Part shown: positions 1 through 10,370 of the stretch, one piece after another
Position numbering within the stretch: the first letter of the stretch is position 1
Layout of the letters: each line of letters begins with the position of its first letter
Assembly (NCBI GenBank): GCA_027924585.1
Contig: BSBM01000299.1
Location: forward strand, 30,666,501-30,730,500
Length of the DNA: 64,000 nucleotides
Source of the DNA: Larix kaempferi
Lineage: Eukaryota; Streptophyta; Pinopsida; Pinales; Pinaceae
Direction: 5' to 3'
Notes under the pieces: generated by a model
The model's input: only the letters and a program-made list of their open reading frames with translations
What the model was told of the DNA's origin: nothing
Database searches by the model: none
Program-made: the position numbers and the translations under genes

Positions 1-958
1 TGACCCTCCATCATTGACACTTGTTTCAATTATCCTAATATTTCATTATTCCTGCATAGACCATTGCTTTACTCATGCTAGTTATCCCATCATTCTTACT
101 AACGATGTGCTTTCCAAGTTCAAAATTTTGTGACTGTTGTGACCACCACCGGATCCATCACATGCATGTGATTTGTCCATCCAAAACATCAGTTTTGGCC
201 AATCTGTATTTTTGATGATTTTTTTTGCATGCATGAAGATATACTTAGGAATAGGTAGTTGCTAAAAACTTTAAGAATTTTGCATCTTCTTTTAAAATTT
301 TGCATCTTCTTCCTTCCCCCCCAACTTATTTTCTTGATGTCCTCACTCAAGTTGACAAATTTATATGCAAATTAGTTTAGAAAAATATGAGATATGCAAT
401 TAAATATTTGAGTAGTATTACCTTGATATAACTTACTACATGAGCTTATGTTGAGGGGTGTTGCTCCTCAATTTGATCATATTTTTGGTCTTGACTAATG
501 AATTTGCAATCCGGTTGTAGAAATTTGTATCATGCTGTAGAATTACTACAACTTGTAGAAATCCTGTAGGTGTTGTCCCTTGGAAACTTGTTTGTAGTTT
601 GTGCTAAGATGTAATAATTCCTGTGAGAGTGGCCTGCATTTAAATATGATCAGTATAAATAAATAAATAAATTTCTTTATTCTACAGGTTGGGAGACCAC
701 CTCTTTTGATATTTTCAATCTTCCAACCTGTTTCAGGTGCCTCGGTAGAGGTTTTCACCTAAAAAAATTTATTATATTTTTTTATTTTCTACAAGATGTT
801 GAATTGCCTCATGTGAGATTTTCAATCCGTCAACCTATCTCAAATGCTTCATGAGAATTTTTTAGCTAAGAATTTTTTCTTTTTCTTCTTTTTCCCTTTT
901 TTTTTCTTTTTTTTTCATATTTTATAATTTATTTTTTAAACAAGTTAAGGTAAAGATG
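1..958. other. Non-coding AT-rich edge, probably 3' untranslated/LTR side of gypsy-1
   Basis: No coding region is supported here. The stretch lies downstream (minus strand) of the gypsy-1 integrase end. It contains an (AAAT)n run near 656-674 and a long pyrimidine tract at about 873-916, which on the minus strand is a purine tract and so a candidate polypurine tract for gypsy-1. Two similar copies of a minus-strand phrase (AGGTTG..GATTGAAAAT) lie near 690-740 and 800-840. The 3' LTR of gypsy-1 should lie here or beyond the window edge, but I could not match it to sequence beyond the primer site at 19.7 kb. Confidence 0.4.
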
Positions 959-2362
959 GAGCATTGCTTCCCTGGATTAAATGTAGTTATGTTTCCTTTA
1001 GTGCTTCAATGAATTATATTTTGGTCAATGGCTTCCTATAAAGCTTCAATCTGTGCCCATTTACCAGCATTGGCACTCGATCCTCATCTTTGTTGTTATC
1101 CTTACTGATCCATCATCATATATGATGTCAATCTAATAGGGTCCTAACCATCTAGTTCTTAGCTTTCCTTTAAAGTCTTTAAACCTTGAATCATAGAGCA
1201 GGGCCTAGTCTCCTTCTTTGAAATCCTTTGTCTTAATGTACTTGTCATGCCATGATTTCCTCTGATGTTGGATGGTCTTTGTATGTTGTATGGATTGTTT
1301 TCTGAGCTCATCCAATTGGCTAAGTTGTAGTAACCTTTCATTTTGTGCTGCTAATAGATCCATGTTAACATCCAATGTTGTTCTTAATGGTTTTAGTTCA
1401 AACTCAATGGATAACATGATTTTCTTTCGATAGACCAATTCATATGTTGTAAGGATTGTGGTGGTCTTCCATGTGGTATTGTATGTCCATGTTGCTTCAT
1501 GAAGTCTATTGGCCAAGTCTCTTCTATGAATATGGTTTGTCTTCGTCATTATTGTATATATCTCTTTGTTTGGGACTTCTACTTGGCCATTGGCCTATGG
1601 ATGATAGGATGTTGACTACCTATGATTCACTTTATTCAATGTAAGGATGTATTCTATCAAATTTGAGGTGAATTGGCCTCCCCTGTCAGTGACAAGTTCC
1701 CTAGGGACTCCAAATATGGTGAAGATATCTTTAGTAAGAAATTTTGCTATTGATTCTTCATTTTCCAATCTCAATGCTTTGACCTCCACCCATTTAGTCA
1801 AATAATCAGTACATACTAATATATAGTGTTTTATGTTTGATGGAGGGTCAATCGGTCCGATGAAATCCATTCCCCACTTCTCTAAGGATTCTACTATAAC
1901 TTGTGGATGCATGAGCATCTCCTATATCTTTGTTGGTTTTCCCATTATTTGACAATCATCACATATTGAAACATAATTTGTTGCATCTCTGTGTAGTGTT
2001 GGCCAATAGTATCATGTTTGTAAAACTATGTATGTTGTCCTCTTGCCTGCATAGTGCCCACCACAAAGTTCATCATGACATGCATGAAGAATTTCATGGA
2101 ATTCATCTTCTTGGATGCATCTCCTCAGGATGTGGTATGGTCCTTGTTTGAACAAGTACCCTTGGATCCAAGAAAAGGTGGCACTTCTCCTCACTATGTG
2201 GAAACATTCTTTATAAGTGAGATGTGGAGGAAGCCTCCCTGTAGCTAGGTACTTTTCTATATCACCAAACCATGGGTTATGTGCAGAGATGGAAAAGAGG
2301 TTTTCATCTGGGAATGTGTCATCCACCAATTCTTCTTTCGCAGCATGGATTAGTCTTGACAA
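959..2362 (-). pseudogene. gypsy-1 integrase (zinc-binding, core and C-terminal parts), broken
   Basis: The minus strand encodes, in order, an RNase H/integrase junction with an HHCC-like zinc-binding segment (2362-2012, H..H then CH..ELCGGHY), a core with WGMDFIGPI and VTDRGGQF holding the first two catalytic aspartates (1918-1616), and a C-terminal part with NTTWKTTT and WHDKYIK (1549-1205). The reading continues in pieces to about 959. The pieces lie in different frames separated by stops, so no integrase could be made. The third catalytic residue (E) should fall near 1560-1620, where Cys/Leu-rich shadow frames overlap the decay; I did not place it with confidence. The WGMDFIGPIDPPS wording is usual for plant Ty3 elements. 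Confidence 0.85.
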
Positions 2363-2910
2363 TAAATATACTACCGCATTGTGTTTCCTAGGCCTATCTA
2401 GGATTGTTATGTCAAATTATTACAAAAATAATAACCATTTAATTACCCTACAACTAGCATCTGATTTATTCATCAAATACTTAATTGTTGAGTGGTCAGT
2501 GTGGATAAATACATGGTATCTATGATATAATGTCTAAATTGATTGATCTAATAGACAACTGCTAGGAACTACTTTTCTGTAACAATATAATTAAGTTCTG
2601 CCCCTGTGAGTTTTTTTCTTATGTAGTTGATTGCATAAGGCTTTTTCCTTCCTCCTGTCCCAGTACTGCACCTATTGCTTTGTTTGATGCATGTGAATGG
2701 ATGTGGAAAGGAATTTACAGTTAGGTCTTTCCAAGACAGGTACCTCCATTCTTTTCTTTGATAATACTCAAATGTATTTTGACAGTCACTACTCCACTAA
2801 AATTATGCATTCTTGGTAAGTAACAAAAACATGGGAGAAGATATCTTGCTATAATCTTGAATGAATCTTTGATAGTATCTATATTGGCCTATAAATCTTC
2901 TAACATATTT
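2363..2910 (-). pseudogene. gypsy-1 RNase H remnant
   Basis: Between the RT and integrase pieces the minus strand carries fragments of the retroelement RNase H and its tether. Around 2490-2370 one can read IKYLMNK, RVIKWLL and, after two stops, a stretch like the ILDRPRKHN..LLSRL end of Ty3 RNase H. Upstream parts (2500-2900) are too damaged for a confident alignment. The placement, directly after RT and before the zinc-binding segment, supports the call more than the residues do. Confidence 0.65.
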
Positions 2911-3709
2911 TTATTTTTGTGGTGGAGGCAAGTTGATTATGACTTGGACTTTTGTAGAGTCGGGTGTAATTCCTTTTGCAGAAACATAGTGCCCTATGAC
3001 TACTCCCTCATCCATTAATAGTTGGCACTTTTCATTGCATAGAAATAGGCTCATTTGAAAGCATTTTTTAAGGATTTTTTCTAGGTTGGTGAGGGCCTCT
3101 TCAAATTCATTTCCATAAGGGGTAAATTCATCCATATATATCCATGTTGTTATGGATAAAGTTAGCAAAAATACTAAAGACAACGCTTTGGAATGTGATT
3201 GGGGCACTATATAGCTCAAAAGGAAGTACTCTGTAGGAAAAAGCACCCCAAGGGAAAGTGAAAGTAGTCTTGTCTTGGTCCCATAGATGAATCTAGATCT
3301 AATTGTAACCACTAAAGCCATCTAGGAAGGAGAAAAACTTATTTCCTGCTAGGGTGTCTAACACTTGATCAATTAAGGGCAATGGAAAGTGGTCCTTTTT
3401 AGTAGCTTTGTTGAGTTATCTATAGTCTATGCAAACTCTCCATTATCCCCCCTTCTTCAATAAAATCACTAATGGTGACAACCATTCACTATCTAAGATT
3501 GGGTATATAAATCTAGCATCAAGGAGCTTTTGTAATTCAGCTTTGACAATGTCTCGTAGTGATGGTTTCGTTCTTCTCTGGGGATATCTGACAAGAGTTG
3601 CATCATCCTTGATGTAGATATGATTTTGGTAGATAGTGGGAGATACTCCCTTCATATCAAAATAGTTCCATGCAAAAGTTACTTGGTACTTGATAAGGAG
3701 TTGAGTCAA
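2911..3709 (-). pseudogene. gypsy-1 reverse transcriptase, broken
   Basis: The N-terminal part (3709-3443) reads KAELQKLLDARFIYPI..EWLSPLVILLKKGG, the usual start of a plant Ty3 RT palm/finger region. A frameshifted middle follows, and then 3321-2911 contains IYMDEFTPYGNEFEEAL (motif near 3124-3141) and a thumb-side segment NEKCQLLMDEGVVIGHYVSAKGI. The active site is MDEF where the family has MDDF, so the second catalytic aspartate is Glu. At least two frameshifts separate the parts. The motif type places the element with Athila/Tat-like OTA elements. Confidence 0.9.
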
Positions 3710-3718
3710 TTTTTCCTC

Positions 3719-4104
3719 TTATTCAGGGAGTAAATGATTGCTAATTTTTAGTGTTCTTCCAGGTGCAACTTCTATTATCTTAGTGGAGACTTCTTTTTCT
3801 TCCACAAGGAATATGTTTTTCCACATTGGTTCCTCCATACCTATGATTTCCAATTCTTGAATCGTGGACTGTACTCCTAGAAGAATAGGGCTATTGTAAA
3901 GGTTCTGCAAGAAATTGGAAATGATGACATCTTCTTGAGGTTGTTTTAATGATAAGGCAGTGTCAATAGTGATCACAGGATGGATAGGTTGGTCAAAATT
4001 ATCCTCTTTTGGTTACAAAAGAGGGTCTCTAGTGTCCAGGTATGGTTTGGATAGGGAGTAAAGGTTCAATGTTTTATTTCCTAGGCCATTGGCAATGGTT
4101 ATGT
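3719..4104 (-). pseudogene. gypsy-1 protease-to-RT linker
   Basis: The minus-strand frame at 3976-3719, with further reading up to 4104, precedes the RT start and carries no catalytic motif that I recognise. It is the spacer that normally lies between aspartic protease and RT in long plant Ty3 polyproteins. Its upstream end at 4104 is exactly where copia-1 is inserted. The reading resumes on the far side of copia-1 at 9716 in a compatible frame (..LATIDAHINCRQGY before the break, ITIANGLGNKTL after). Confidence 0.7.
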
Positions 4105-4672
4105 TGTTGGTTGTGGAGCTTGATCTTCCTCATTCAGAGATGTTGTTGTTCAACCATGTTTCTACCCTAGTTTTTATATACTATGCAGGTGGGTTGTACA
4201 CTCATCCCAACAGGGTGGTGTGGGGGGGGTTTCCCCTCCACGGGGGTCTAGCGGGGCCCATCCCCCCCAACTACGGGGTTCATAGGCGAAGCCCCTAAAT
4301 GAAATTTTTTGGGTTGTTTGTTGGCCAACAGTTTACGGGTCCATGGTATTGGGTATCCTGTGGTATTTTCCCATGGTAATTCCCCTTTAAATGGAAGACA
4401 TTGTAATTCAGCTATGTATTATAGTATTGTAAATATATATGTGATTGTGTAAGAGAGACTGTGAGAGAGTGAAGAGGAATTTGGAGCAGATGTGCTATAG
4501 GGTGTATCCCTTCATTTGTTGGATGGTATAATAATAAAAGGGCTGGAAATTTCTCAGTGGATATAGCCCATATTGGGTGAACCACATATATTGTTGTCTC
4601 TCTTGTATTGTGTTTATGTGATTTATTTGCATCTTGTTTATTGTTATTTATCTGTGATAAATTTTTTTATCA
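4105..4672 (+). repeat. copia-1 5' LTR
   Basis: Begins TGTTGGTTGTGGAGC and ends ..TTTTATCA, and aligns over its length with 9092-9715. It contains a G/C-rich block near 4190-4300 (CCAACAGGG, GGGGGGGT), a short TGGCCAACAG stretch shared with the 3' copy, and a T-rich tail before the end. It lacks the GGCGGCGGGGG..CGCGAGAAAG segment of the 3' LTR, so one copy has gained or lost about 60 bases. Confidence 0.88.
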
Positions 4673-4674
4673 AT

Positions 4675-4688
4675 TGGAATCAGAGCCA
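4675..4688 (+). other. copia-1 primer binding site (tRNA-iMet)
   Basis: TGGAATCAGAGCCA starts two bases after the 5' LTR. It matches the plant initiator-methionine tRNA 3' end complement (TGGTATCAGAGCCA) at all but one position. Confidence 0.88.
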
Positions 4689-4747
4689 AAGGTCTATTTG
4701 GAAGATAAACTCACGTGAAAGAAGGTTTTCTCGTTCAAGTGGGAGCA

Positions 4748-5746
4748 ATGGAGGAAGAAGGAAAGTTTAAGATCAAGAAATTTAACGGCCAAAACTACCA
4801 GTTATGGAATATGCAAATGGAGGACTATATGTATCAGAAGGATCTATTCCTACCGTTGGGAGGGAAACAAAAACAGTCGACGACTATGAAGGACGAAGAA
4901 TGGGAGATTCTTGACAAAAATCCACTAGGAACAATACAACTATGCCTGGCTTCATCGGTGGCTTTCAATATCTCAAAAGAAAAGACAATGGAGGGTCTGA
5001 TGAGCGCATTGGTTAAACTGTATGAAAAAACCTTAGCCTCCAACAAGGTATTTCTAATGAAGCATTTATTTAATATGAAGATGTCAGAAGGTGGATCTAT
5101 TTCTGATCATTTAAATGGATTTAATATGATTACAAATCAGCTAAGTTCTGTAAAAGTGAACTTTGATGATGAGGTTAGGGATCTTCCAATCTTGTTCTCA
5201 TTGCCAGAAAGTTGGAATGGCTTGGTCATGGTTGTAAGCAAATTTGTCTCTGGTTCAAACACTTTGAAATTTGATGATGTTGTTGGTGTTATTCTTAGTG
5301 AGGAAAGGCGAAGGAAAATCAGAGGTGAGACATCAGGTAATGCATTGGCCATGGAGATCACGGGAAGACAAAGGGAGATAGGAAAGAGCCCAGGTAATCG
5401 CAACAAGTCTAGGAACGGCAGATCCAAGTCCAAAATAGGAAAGATAGAGTGTTGGAACTATGGAAAGAAAGGACCTCTAAATAAATACTGTAGATCTCTA
5501 AAGAAGAAAGGAGATGGACAACAGGAGACTACTCAGGAAGCAAATGTAGCAGGTGATGTGTTACAAGATGCTTTGATTCTTTCATTAGATAATACTAGTG
5601 GTTACTGGGTAGTAGATTCAAGGGCTTCATGTCATGCTACACCCCATAAGAAATTTCTTATGATTATGTTCAAGGTGATTTTGGACATGTTTTATTGGGT
5701 GATGATGAACCATGTAAAATCGTTGGAATGGGTAAGGTACGGATAA
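4748..5746 (+). pseudogene. copia-1 Gag and start of protease
   Basis: The start at 4748 (MEEEGKFKIKKFNGQNY) fits the usual beginning of plant copia Gag, where a short acidic lead is followed by F-G-N-Y-W. The upstream Met at 4715 adds 11 residues and is less likely. A UBN2-type Gag body follows, with LYEKTLASNKVFLMKHLFNM near residue 100. The zinc knuckle reads CWNYGKKGPLNKYC: the second Cys is Tyr and the His is Pro, so it cannot bind zinc as CX2CX4HX4C. The protease motif is WVVDSRASCHAT instead of DSGAS. The open frame ends at 5746 inside the protease. Both damaged motifs point to long neutral decay. Confidence 0.9.
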
Positions 5747-6977
5747 AGTTAAATAATGGAGGTGAATGGTTGTTTAAATATGTAAGGCATATTCTTGTTA
5801 TGAAAAGAAATATGATCTCAACTAGGCATTTGGGAGATGGCGGTTGTTTATCTAAATTTGGATAAACATGATGGAAGATCACTAAAGGGCCGATGGTGAT
5901 TTCCAAAAGAGACGGGATAGGTACGTTGTATTTATGTCCTCATAATATTGACTATTCTATTTCTTTAGCTTCCACGGGAACAGATACAACATTATGGCAT
6001 CATAGGCTTGGCCACATGAGTGAGAAGGGGATGCAAATTCTCCACTCAAGAAATTTGATCCCAGATTTGAAGCAGGTGAGTTTGGAATTATGTGAGAACT
6101 GTGTTTATGGAAAACATAAGAGAGTCATATTCCTCAGGGTTTGGAAACAGAAGAAAAGTGAAAATTTAGTGCTTGTGGATATAGATGTATGGGGACCGGA
6201 TCAGGTACAATATCTTGGTATCTCTCGTTATTAAGTTACTTTTATTGATGATGCAACTAGAAAAACTTGGGTTTATTACATTAGACAAAAATATGATGTG
6301 TTTGCTATTTTTAAGAAGTGGAAAGCTTTGGTTAAGAATGAGACATGAAAAAGGTTAAAGTGTCTCAAATCTAATAATGGAGGTGAATACTACGGCAAGG
6401 ACTTCGATAGTTATTGTTCATACCATGGGATTTGTAGAGAGAAGACAGTCCCAAGAACACCACAAGAAAATGGTGTGTCAGAAAGGATGAACAGAACAAT
6501 CATGCAGCGTGCAAGGTGTATGAGATTGCATGCAGGGTTGCCCCTACAGTTTTGGGAAGATGTTGTAAATACTGTTGTTTACTTAATACACAGAGGGCCT
6601 TCAAGTGCTTTGGATGGTGGGATTCTAGAAGAGGCATGGAAAGGTAAAAGGCTAAACTACTCATTTCTAAGAACTTTTGGTTGTGAATCATTTGTCCATA
6701 TTGATAAAGAAAATAGAACAAAGCTTGAGGATAAATCCAATAAATGTACCTTTATTGGATAGGAGGTTGATGATTTTGGTTATTGCTTATGGTATTATGA
6801 AAATAAAAAAATCATTAGGAGTAGAGATGTGGTATTCAATGAAAATTTCATGTATAAAGGTCAGTTGTAGGGAAAGAAATTGGAAAAGGAAAACACAGTG
6901 TACACAACGTTTGATGAAATCAAAGAAAATGAAGTTCCAAAGGTGTTGGAAAATCAAGAACAGTAGCAGGTACCTCA
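5747..6977 (+). pseudogene. copia-1 GAG-pre-integrase and integrase
   Basis: From 5893 one frame gives WHHRLGHMSEKGM..CENCVYGK, the HHCC zinc-binding module before copia integrase. The same frame continues through stops near 6232 and 6346 to FIDDATRKTW (first catalytic Asp), KSNNGGEY near 6370 (the second catalytic Asp is Asn; the family has KSDNGGEY) and PQENGVSERMNRT (catalytic Glu). It then continues to FGCESFVHI..KCTFIG before the stop at 6760. The tail is frameshifted up to the insertion at 6978. Loss of the second Asp alone would abolish strand transfer. Confidence 0.9.
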
Positions 6978-7335
6978 ATGTTAGGAAACCATGTCTTTAC
7001 TTTGTTAGTGTATTGTTGTTGGACGCATCTGCTTTGTAAGACGTCCCGTAGTATTTGTTGATCCATAGTTTGTGTTATTGTTGTTGGGCGCATATGCTTT
7101 GTAAGTTGCCCGTAGTAATTGTTTACCCATAGTTTGTATTGTCCCATGGTTTTCATCCATAGTATTGGCGCCTAGACTTAGTATATAAGTGTGTGTTGAG
7201 GCCAATGAAGGCACCGTGAAGTTATTTGTATTGAGCTTGCTCAAATGAGGTTTCCCCCTCGAAGTGGCCCATGATCAATAAAAATATTAAGTGATCCAAT
7301 ATATTGTGCATTTTATTTGTTAATTGTTGCAGGTT
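6978..7335 (+). mobile_element. LTR-like insertion inside copia-1 (third nesting level)
   Basis: This block separates the integrase tail from the RT linker. CCTCA occurs at both edges (6973-6977 and 7336-7340), and the match extends outward with one mismatch to GCAGGTACCTCA/GCAGGTTCCTCA. Taking out the block plus one copy restores a continuous copia frame (..QVP then TQTPVSVRRSTR). Inside are TGTTAGGAAACC at the left, a TATA-like TATATAAG near 7182, an AATAAA-type signal near 7278 and TTGTTGCA near the right end, which together look like U3-R-U5 of a solo LTR. The TG..CA limits do not coincide exactly with the duplicated bases, so a non-TIR DNA element with a 9-12-bp duplication is an alternative. 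Confidence 0.6.
7011..7140 (+). repeat. 65-bp tandem duplication inside the 6978 insertion
   Basis: TATTGTTGTTGGACGCATC at 7011 recurs as TATTGTTGTTGGGCGCATA at 7076. Both are followed by CTTTGTAAG, CCCGTAGTA and CATAGTTTGT. The two units (about 7011-7075 and 7076-7140) are similar but not identical. Such upstream duplications are common in LTR U3 regions. Confidence 0.7.
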
Positions 7336-7422
7336 CCTCACACTCAAACTCCTGTAAGTGTTAGAAGATCTACCAGGTTAAGTAGACGCCCTTAATGATA
7401 CTATCCTTCACTGTATTATTTA

Positions 7423-8238
7423 TTGATGACTGACTATGGCAAACCAGAATGTTATGAAGAAGCAATGCAGGTGAAAACTAGAAAGAAGTGGGAGCGAGGC
7501 ATGAATGAGGAGATGGACTCTTTGGTAAGAAAGCAAAATTGGTATTTGGTTCAGTTGCTTGTAGGTAAAAGAGCATTGCAGAATAAATGGGTTTATCGGT
7601 TGAAGGAAGAAGATGGAGGAAAGAAGCAGTACAAGGCCAGACTTGTTGTAAAGGGGTTTGCACATAATAAAGGTATATATTTTGATAAAATATTTTCTCC
7701 TGTTGTTAAAATGGATTCAATTAGAACTATTTTAAGTCTAGTGGTGGTAGAAGATTTGCATCTTGAACAATTAGACGTAAAAACAACCTTTCTCCATGGG
7801 GATTTGGAGGAAGGGATTTATATGCAGCAACCACAGGAGTATGAGGTCAAAGGGAAGGATAATTTAGTATGTATGTTGAAGAATAGCTTGTATGGATTGA
7901 AGCAAGCTCCAAGGCAATGGTATTTGAAATTTGACAGGTTTATGGTAGAACAGGGTTATAGTAGATGTCATTATGACCACTGTGTTTATTTCAAGAGGCT
8001 AGATAATGGAAAATATATTATCTTGTTATTGCATCTGGATGACATGCTTGTTGCAGTGTCTAACATGCAATATATAAATGTGCTCAAAAGAAAATTAGCT
8101 AATTCATTTGCGATGAAGGATTTGGGTGCTGCAAAGGAAATCCTTGGTATGAGAATGACAAGAGACGGGAAAAATCACAAATTGAGTTTGTCTCAAGGTG
8201 AGTACATAGAAAATGTATTGGAGAGGCTTAGAATGTAG
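7423..8238 (+). pseudogene. copia-1 reverse transcriptase
   Basis: A 271-codon open stretch covers nearly the whole copia RT (RVT_2): NKWVYRLKEED, YKARLVVKGFAHNKGI, FSPVVKMDSIRTIL, LDVKTTFLHGDLEE, LKNSLYGLKQAPRQW, the active site HLDDML (the family has YVDD/YLDD, so Tyr is His but both Asp remain), and KDLGAAKEILGMRM. It is the best preserved piece of copia-1. It starts after the insertion and linker and ends at a stop (TAG at 8236) where RNase H would follow in the same frame. The wording is that of plant Tork/Tnt1-type elements. Confidence 0.93.
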
Positions 8239-8993
8239 AATGCAAAACCGGTTAGTACACCTTTGTCCATCCATTTCAAACTAAGTAAAGAGATGTGTCC
8301 CAAGACACAGGAAGAGATAGACTACATGTTTAGTGTCCCTTATTCATCAGTTGTTGGTAGCTTGATGTATGCCATGGTGTGCACAAGACGAGATATTGCA
8401 CATGCAGTGGGACTTGTGAGCAAGTATATAAACAATCCAAGTAAAGAACATTGGAAGGCACTACAGTGATTCTCAGGTATTTGAGAGGTACTACTACTCA
8501 TGCATTATGTTTTGGAGGTATAAACATTGTTCTACAAGGATATGTTGATGCAAATATGGCAGGTGATAAAGATAGTAGGAGAAGTGCCACAGGGTATGTC
8601 TTTATTGTAGGTGGAACAGTAGTAAGTTGGATTTTGAAACTATAAAAGTTTGTTTCACTTTCAACAATGGAAGCAGAATATGTTGTTGCTACAGAGGCTA
8701 GTAAAGAGATGATTTGGTTATAAAGTTTCATGGAGGAATTGGGTAAGAAGCGAGAGAATAGCAGGTTGTACAGTGACAGCCAGAGTGACATTCATCTTGC
8801 AAATAAATCAGCGTTTCATTCTAAGACTAAACATATATAGCTGAAGTACCATTTCACATGATCTGTTCTGGAAAATGAACTATTGAAGTTGGAAAAGATA
8901 CATACTAGCCAAAATCATGTAGACATGTTGACAAAGGTAGTAACCAGAGAGAAACTGAGTTCCTGCTCGGTTTTAGTTGGCCTTCAAGCATGA
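8239..8993 (+). pseudogene. copia-1 RNase H
   Basis: Reading continues from RT through AKPVSTPLSIHFKLS, PYSSVVGSLMYAMVCTRRDIAHAVG, then a frameshift near 8469, GYVDANMAGDKDSRRSATGYVF, a stop near 8643, LSTMEAEYVVATEASKEMIW and, with more stops, a C-terminus ending at the TGA of 8991-8993. The first catalytic region reads YVDANMAGD where the family has YVDAD.AGD. The end lies about 90 bases before the 3' LTR, as expected. Confidence 0.88.
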
Positions 8994-9080
8994 AGGTGAA
9001 GATGAGAAATTTTGCAGGTCTAAGGTTCAGAGCATAGTCTAGCAAGTGCAGTAGCGGTGGAGTTGTTGTGATCAGTCTCC

Positions 9081-9091
9081 AAGTGGGAGAT
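9081..9091 (+). other. copia-1 polypurine tract
   Basis: AAGTGGGAGAT lies directly before the 3' LTR start TGTTGTTTATGG. AAGTGGGAGA is the usual primer site for plus-strand synthesis in plant copia elements. Confidence 0.82.
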
Positions 9092-9715
9092 TGTTGTTTA
9101 TGGAGCCTGATCTTCCTGATTAAGAGATGTTTTTGTTCATGCTTGTTTGTACCCCATTTTTTATATGTTGTGCAGGTGGACCGTACACTCATCCCAACGG
9201 TGGGGTGTGGGGGGGGATTTCTTGTCCCATGTGGGTCCAGGAGGGGTCATCCCCCCTAGATGGGGGGTCCGAGGGGCGGCGGGGGTTCGAGGGTAGCTCT
9301 CGCGAGAAAGTGGATTCGGGGGAAAAGCCCCCAAAAGAAATTTTTTGGGTTGTTTGTTGGCCAACAGTTTACGGGCCCATAGTAGTATTGGGTAGCCCAT
9401 GGTATTTTCCCATGGTAATTCCCTTTAAAAGGAAGACATTGTAATTTGGCTGTGTATTGTAGTATTGTAAATATCTATGTGATTGTGTAAGAGATACTGT
9501 AAGAGAGTGAAGAGGAAGTTGCAGTGGATGTGTTGCAGGTTGTATCCCTTCATTTGTTGGATGGTATAATAATAAAAGGATTGGAAATTTCTCTATGGAC
9601 GTATCCCAGATTGGGTGAACCACGTATATTGGTGTCTCTCTTGTATATTGTGTTTATATGATTTATATTTGCATCTTGTTTATTGTTATTGCTCTGCGAT
9701 CTTGTTTTTCTAACA
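9092..9715 (+). repeat. copia-1 3' LTR
   Basis: TGTTGTTTATGGAGCC to ..CTAACA, aligned with 4105-4672. It keeps a fuller G/C-rich block (about 9195-9330) with GGGGGGCG-type runs and TCTCGCGAGA. Near the right end it has the same GCATCTTGTTTATTGTTATT phrase as the 5' copy. Confidence 0.88.
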
Positions 9716-10370
9716 CATGTATCCTTGCCTACAGTTGATATGTGCATCAATTGTTGCTAGCCAAGGCCTCCCAAGTATGAGTGGGAATCCACTGATCTTA
9801 GATTTTGTGTGTAGGACCACAAAATCAACAGGTTATTTCTATGAGTATATAGAGACCATTATATCTTCCAACATGCCTTCAAGACATACAATAGAGGTAT
9901 TTGCTAGTTGTAGGATTGTAGTAGTATGCCTCAGATGGTTTTGAATGTTCAATTTTAGCATATTTCCCTTGGTCATAATGTTTGTTGTTGCCCCTAAGTC
10001 AATGAGAGTTTTCTGGACTATATTTCCTCCAATATGCACATCTATTATAGGACTTCCTAGATCAGCATACTTTGGATTGAGAATTTTTCCTAACATCGGG
10101 TCTGTTAACTGTCCTACTACATTGATGGTGGCAGGGTCTTTCCTTTTCCTTCCTTGCCTTTTTATACATGTCTCCTTAATGAACTAATTGTATAGAGGGA
10201 TCTCCTTAATGGCCTACAAGAGTGGTATTTTGACACACATATTTTTTAGTTCCCCCAAGAGAGGGTTTTCAATCTTTGTTATTTATTTAGGCTGGAATCA
10301 TTGGGGAAAAGGGGGAATAGGAGATGGTGGTTCTCCTATATCCCTCTCCTTTTCTATAGGTCGTTCTTCA
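9716..10370 (-). pseudogene. gypsy-1 aspartic protease and flanking polyprotein
   Basis: Between the two copia insertions the minus strand reads QLTDPMLGKILNPKYADLGS (frame partly broken upstream), then TLIDLGATTNIM (near 9990-10030). This is the retroviral-type protease site, with DLGA where DSGA or DLGA is found in plant Ty3 elements. It continues to LILGRPWLATIDAHINCRQGY at the copia-1 junction. The part above 10110 has several stops. It joins 4104 on the left across copia-1, and should join 17628 on the right across copia-2. Confidence 0.85.

Larger units (their letters stand above)
4105..9715 (+). mobile_element. copia-1: near-complete but dead Ty1/copia retrotransposon inserted in gypsy-1
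   Basis: The element has two LTRs in direct orientation, a tRNA-iMet primer site right after the 5' LTR, a gag-protease-integrase-RT-RNase H order (copia type), and a purine tract before the 3' LTR. The flanking 5-mers are TATGT (4100-4104) and CATGT (9716-9720), one base from a perfect target-site duplication. The LTRs differ by many substitutions plus an indel of some 60 bp in a G/C-rich block, so the insertion is older than copia-2 and copia-3. The polyprotein (4748-8993) has several stops, a frameshift and a 358-bp insertion. Confidence 0.92.
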
